Shown here one piece after another: positions 61,836 to 64,000 of a stretch of 64,000 nucleotides of DNA. Below the pieces are notes generated by a model. The model searched no databases, had not been told where the DNA came from, and saw only the letters and a program-made list of their open reading frames with translations. The position numbers were made by a program, and so were the translations under genes. The DNA is taken from contig JAABSM010000011.1 of the NCBI GenBank assembly GCA_011390365.1, positions 1-64,000 of the forward strand. Direction: 5' to 3'. This DNA comes from Gammaproteobacteria bacterium (GTDB lineage: Bacteria; Pseudomonadota; Gammaproteobacteria; Chromatiales; Chromatiaceae). How positions within the stretch are numbered: the first letter of the stretch is position 1; each line of letters begins with the position of its first letter.

Positions 61836-64000
61836 CTAACCAGCAATCAAATCCAGCACCCCCGCCACCTTCTCCACCCGCGTCTCCCGCTCCTCCATGG
61901 GCAGGAAGAAGCGCAGCTTGTCGCCGCCGTCGAGCTTGAACTCCTTGGGGCGTTTCTGGATGAGGTTGATGATATTCATCGGGTCCACCTTGGGCTCGCC
62001 GTCGAAGAGGATGCGGCCCGCCGCCGGTCCCGCTTCAATCTTGCGAATGCCGATGGGGTTGGCCTTGATCTTGAGTGCGGTGACGTCGAACAGCGCCTTG
62101 AGGGGATCGGGCAAGAGCCCAAACCGGTCGATCATCTCGACCTGAAGTTCCTTCAGATCCTCCTGGGACTCGGCCCCGGCGATGCGCTTGTAGAACACCA
62201 GTCGGGTGTGGACATCGGGCAGGTAGTCCCCGGGGATGAGGGCCGGCAGTTGCAGGTCCACCTCCGCGCCGTGATCCAGGGGCCGATCGAGACGGGGGGT
62301 ATGGCCCGATTTGAGGGCGTTGACCGCCCGCTCCAGCAGTTCCGAGTAGAGGGTGAAGCCGATCTCGTTGATCTGGCCGCTCTGCTCGTCCCCCAGCAGT
62401 TCGCCGGCGCCGCGGATCTCCATATCGTGGGTGGCGAGGGTGAAGCCCGCGCCCAGATCCTCCATCGATTCGATCGCCTCCAGCCGCTTCTTGGCGTCGG
62501 CGGTGAGGGCCTGCTCCGGCGGTACGATGAGATAGGCGTAGGCGCGATGGTGGGAGCGCCCTACCCGTCCGCGCAGCTGATGCAGCTGGGCCATGCCCAG
62601 CTTGTCGGCGCGGTTGATCAAAATGGTATTGGCGCTGGGCACGTCGATGCCCGACTCGACGATGGTGGTGCAGACCAGGATGTTGAAGCGCTGATGGTAG
62701 AAATCCCGCATGACCTCTTCCAGCTGGCGCTCCCGCATCTGGCCGTGGGCCGCCTGCACCCGTGCGTCGGGCAACAGTTCGCTCAGCTTGCGCGCCATGC
62801 CGTCGATACTCTTCACCTCGTTATGCAGAAAGTAGACCTGACCGCCGCGCTTGATCTCGCGCTGGCAGGCCTCGACGACAATCGTATCGTTCCACTCATG
62901 GACGAAGGTCTTGATCGGATGACGAGCAACGGGAGGCGTGGCGATGATGGAGAGGTCGCGCATTCCGGCCATGGCCATGTTGAGGGTGCGCGGAATCGGC
63001 GTGGCGGTAAGGGTCAGCAGATCCACCTCGGCGCGCAGCGCCTTGAGCTTCTCCTTGTGACGCACCCCGAAACGGTGCTCCTCGTCGATGATCACCAGCC
63101 CCAGGTTCTTGAACTTGACCTCCTTGGAGAGGATCTTGTGGGTGCCGACCACGATATCCACGGAACCATTGGTCAGCCCCTCGAAGACCTTCTTTTGCTC
63201 CTTGGCGGTGCCGAAGCGGGAGAGGCTCTCGACCCGCATCGCGGAGTCGGCGAAACGGTCGGAGAAGTTCTGGTAGTGCTGCTGGGCCAGCAGCGTGGTG
63301 GGCACCAGCACCGCCACCTGGCGGCCGCCGCTGGCCGCCATGAAGGCGGCGCGCATCGCCACCTCGGTCTTGCCGAAGCCTACGTCGCCGCACACCACCC
63401 GATCCATGGGCTGGGGCGACTGCATGTCCGCCAGCACCGCCTCGATCGCCTGCTGCTGGTCCGGGGTCTCCTCGAACTCGAAGGCCGCGGCAAACTCGTT
63501 GTAGGCATGGTCCGGCTCGGGGAAGGCGAAGCCCTTGTGGGCGGCGCGGCGGGCGTGGATCTCGAGCAACTCCGCCGCCACGTCGTGGACCTTCTCCGCC
63601 GCCTTCTTCTTGATCCGCTCCCACTGGTCGCCGCCGAGCTTGTGCAGCGGCGCGGTCTCCGGCGAAGAGCCGGAGTAACGGCTGATCAGGTGCAGCGAGG
63701 AGACCGGCACATAGAGCTTGTCGCCGCGGGCGTACTCCAGGGTCAGGAACTCCGTCTCCATGCCCCCCACCTCGATCGCCTGGAGACCAATGTAACGCCC
63801 TACCCCGTGGTCCTCGTGCACCACCGGCGCGCCTTCGAGCAGCTCGGTGAGGTTGCGCACCACCTGATCCGCATCGCGGCTGCGCGCCTTGCGCCGCCGC
63901 TCCTGACGCACCCGCTCGCCCAGGATCTGGCTCTCGCTGATCACCACCAGATCGTCGAGCCACAGCCCCTGTTCGATATGGGCCGCGGTCAGGGCCAGCG
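61836..64000 (-). CDS. mfd: Transcription-repair coupling factor Mfd, C-terminal part (5' end outside the window)
   Basis: The frame runs from the stop at 61836 to the right edge without a start, giving about 721 residues of a roughly 1150-aa protein. The RNA polymerase-interacting domain is seen near EGAPVVHEDHGVGRYIGL, followed by helicase motifs: Walker A DVGFGKTE, DEEHRFG, TATPIPRTL, GRVGRSHHRAYAYLI. Mfd removes stalled RNA polymerase and recruits UvrA. The D7 region is at the C-terminus. Confidence 0.97.
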   Translation of the reverse strand, partial: LALTAAHIEQGLWLDDLVVISESQILGERVRQERRRKARSRDADQVVRNLTELLEGAPVVHEDHGVGRYIGLQAIEVGGMETEFLTLEYARGDKLYVPVSSLHLISRYSGSSPETAPLHKLGGDQWERIKKKAAEKVHDVAAELLEIHARRAAHKGFAFPEPDHAYNEFAAAFEFEETPDQQQAIEAVLADMQSPQPMDRVVCGDVGFGKTEVAMRAAFMAASGGRQVAVLVPTTLLAQQHYQNFSDRFADSAMRVESLSRFGTAKEQKKVFEGLTNGSVDIVVGTHKILSKEVKFKNLGLVIIDEEHRFGVRHKEKLKALRAEVDLLTLTATPIPRTLNMAMAGMRDLSIIATPPVARHPIKTFVHEWNDTIVVEACQREIKRGGQVYFLHNEVKSIDGMARKLSELLPDARVQAAHGQMRERQLEEVMRDFYHQRFNILVCTTIVESGIDVPSANTILINRADKLGMAQLHQLRGRVGRSHHRAYAYLIVPPEQALTADAKKRLEAIESMEDLGAGFTLATHDMEIRGAGELLGDEQSGQINEIGFTLYSELLERAVNALKSGHTPRLDRPLDHGAEVDLQLPALIPGDYLPDVHTRLVFYKRIAGAESQEDLKELQVEMIDRFGLLPDPLKALFDVTALKIKANPIGIRKIEAGPAAGRILFDGEPKVDPMNIINLIQKRPKEFKLDGGDKLRFFLPMEERETRVEKVAGVLDLIAG

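Overview
This is a GC-rich chromosomal window that reads as a gammaproteobacterium. The best guess is a Chromatiales/Ectothiorhodospiraceae-like lineage, from a full isc cluster with iscX, split glycine decarboxylase (gcvPA), split B12-dependent ribonucleotide reductase (nrdJa/nrdJb), ProVWX, an SAH riboswitch on ahcY, and dense two-component and c-di-GMP signalling. The taxonomy is inference from gene content only. There is no rRNA, CRISPR array, complete prophage or complete insertion sequence. The one tRNA is tRNA-Thr(CGT) at the left edge, with a decayed integrase fragment off its 3' end.

Layout, left to right. 0-3.6 kb: integrase remnant, tRNA-Thr, a Fur-family regulator, an EF-G paralogue. 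3.6-9.4 kb (minus): 1-Cys Bcp peroxiredoxin, then gcvPA, gcvH and gcvT behind a pair of SPFH membrane proteins. No gcvPB follows. 9.5-12.9 kb (minus): nrdJa, an unreported-looking 33-aa basic Cys peptide with a strong RBS, then nrdJb. 13.1-19.4 kb (minus): a MscK-like mechanosensitive channel whose stop overlaps the start of a hybrid histidine kinase. 19.8-21.7 kb: a DUF4124 protein and a glycosyltransferase. 22-28.4 kb (minus): cysE, then iscR-S-U-A-hscB-hscA-fdx-iscX. 28.7 kb: folE2. 29.5-39.6 kb (minus): alanine dehydrogenase followed by five signalling proteins, several with degraded catalytic motifs. 39.9-45.5 kb (plus): a LysR regulator, dxs, a YdgA-like protein, a CGFC thioredoxin-fold protein and an unrecognised repeat-tailed protein. 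45.6-50.1 kb (plus): metK, a Uma2 protein, an SAH riboswitch with ahcY, nrdR and a low-GC orphan ORF. 50.2-50.8 kb: a 239-bp tandem repeat. 50.8-52 kb: ispA and xseB. 52.5-56 kb (minus): proV-proW-proX. 56.7-60.5 kb (minus): an RsbW/STAS/PP2C partner-switching module with an unknown 107-aa protein. 60.5-61.8 kb: a Schlafen/AlbA_2 protein. 61.8 kb to the edge: the C-terminal part of mfd.

How the parts fit. One-carbon and methyl metabolism is concentrated here (gcvTHPA, metK, ahcY, folE2). NrdR lies about 36 kb from the nrdJ genes it may control. The isc cluster carries a recognisable IscR type-1 promoter. Two signalling blocks are the most unusual parts: the alanine-dehydrogenase/multi-kinase block with a His-less kinase and two non-canonical GGDEF domains, and the periplasmic-sensor PP2C/STAS/RsbW switch. 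Intergenic gaps are rich in fold-back and dispersed repeats (3.4, 5.7, 10.3, 19.5, 49.7-50.8, 52.1, 53.6 and 56.3-56.6 kb).
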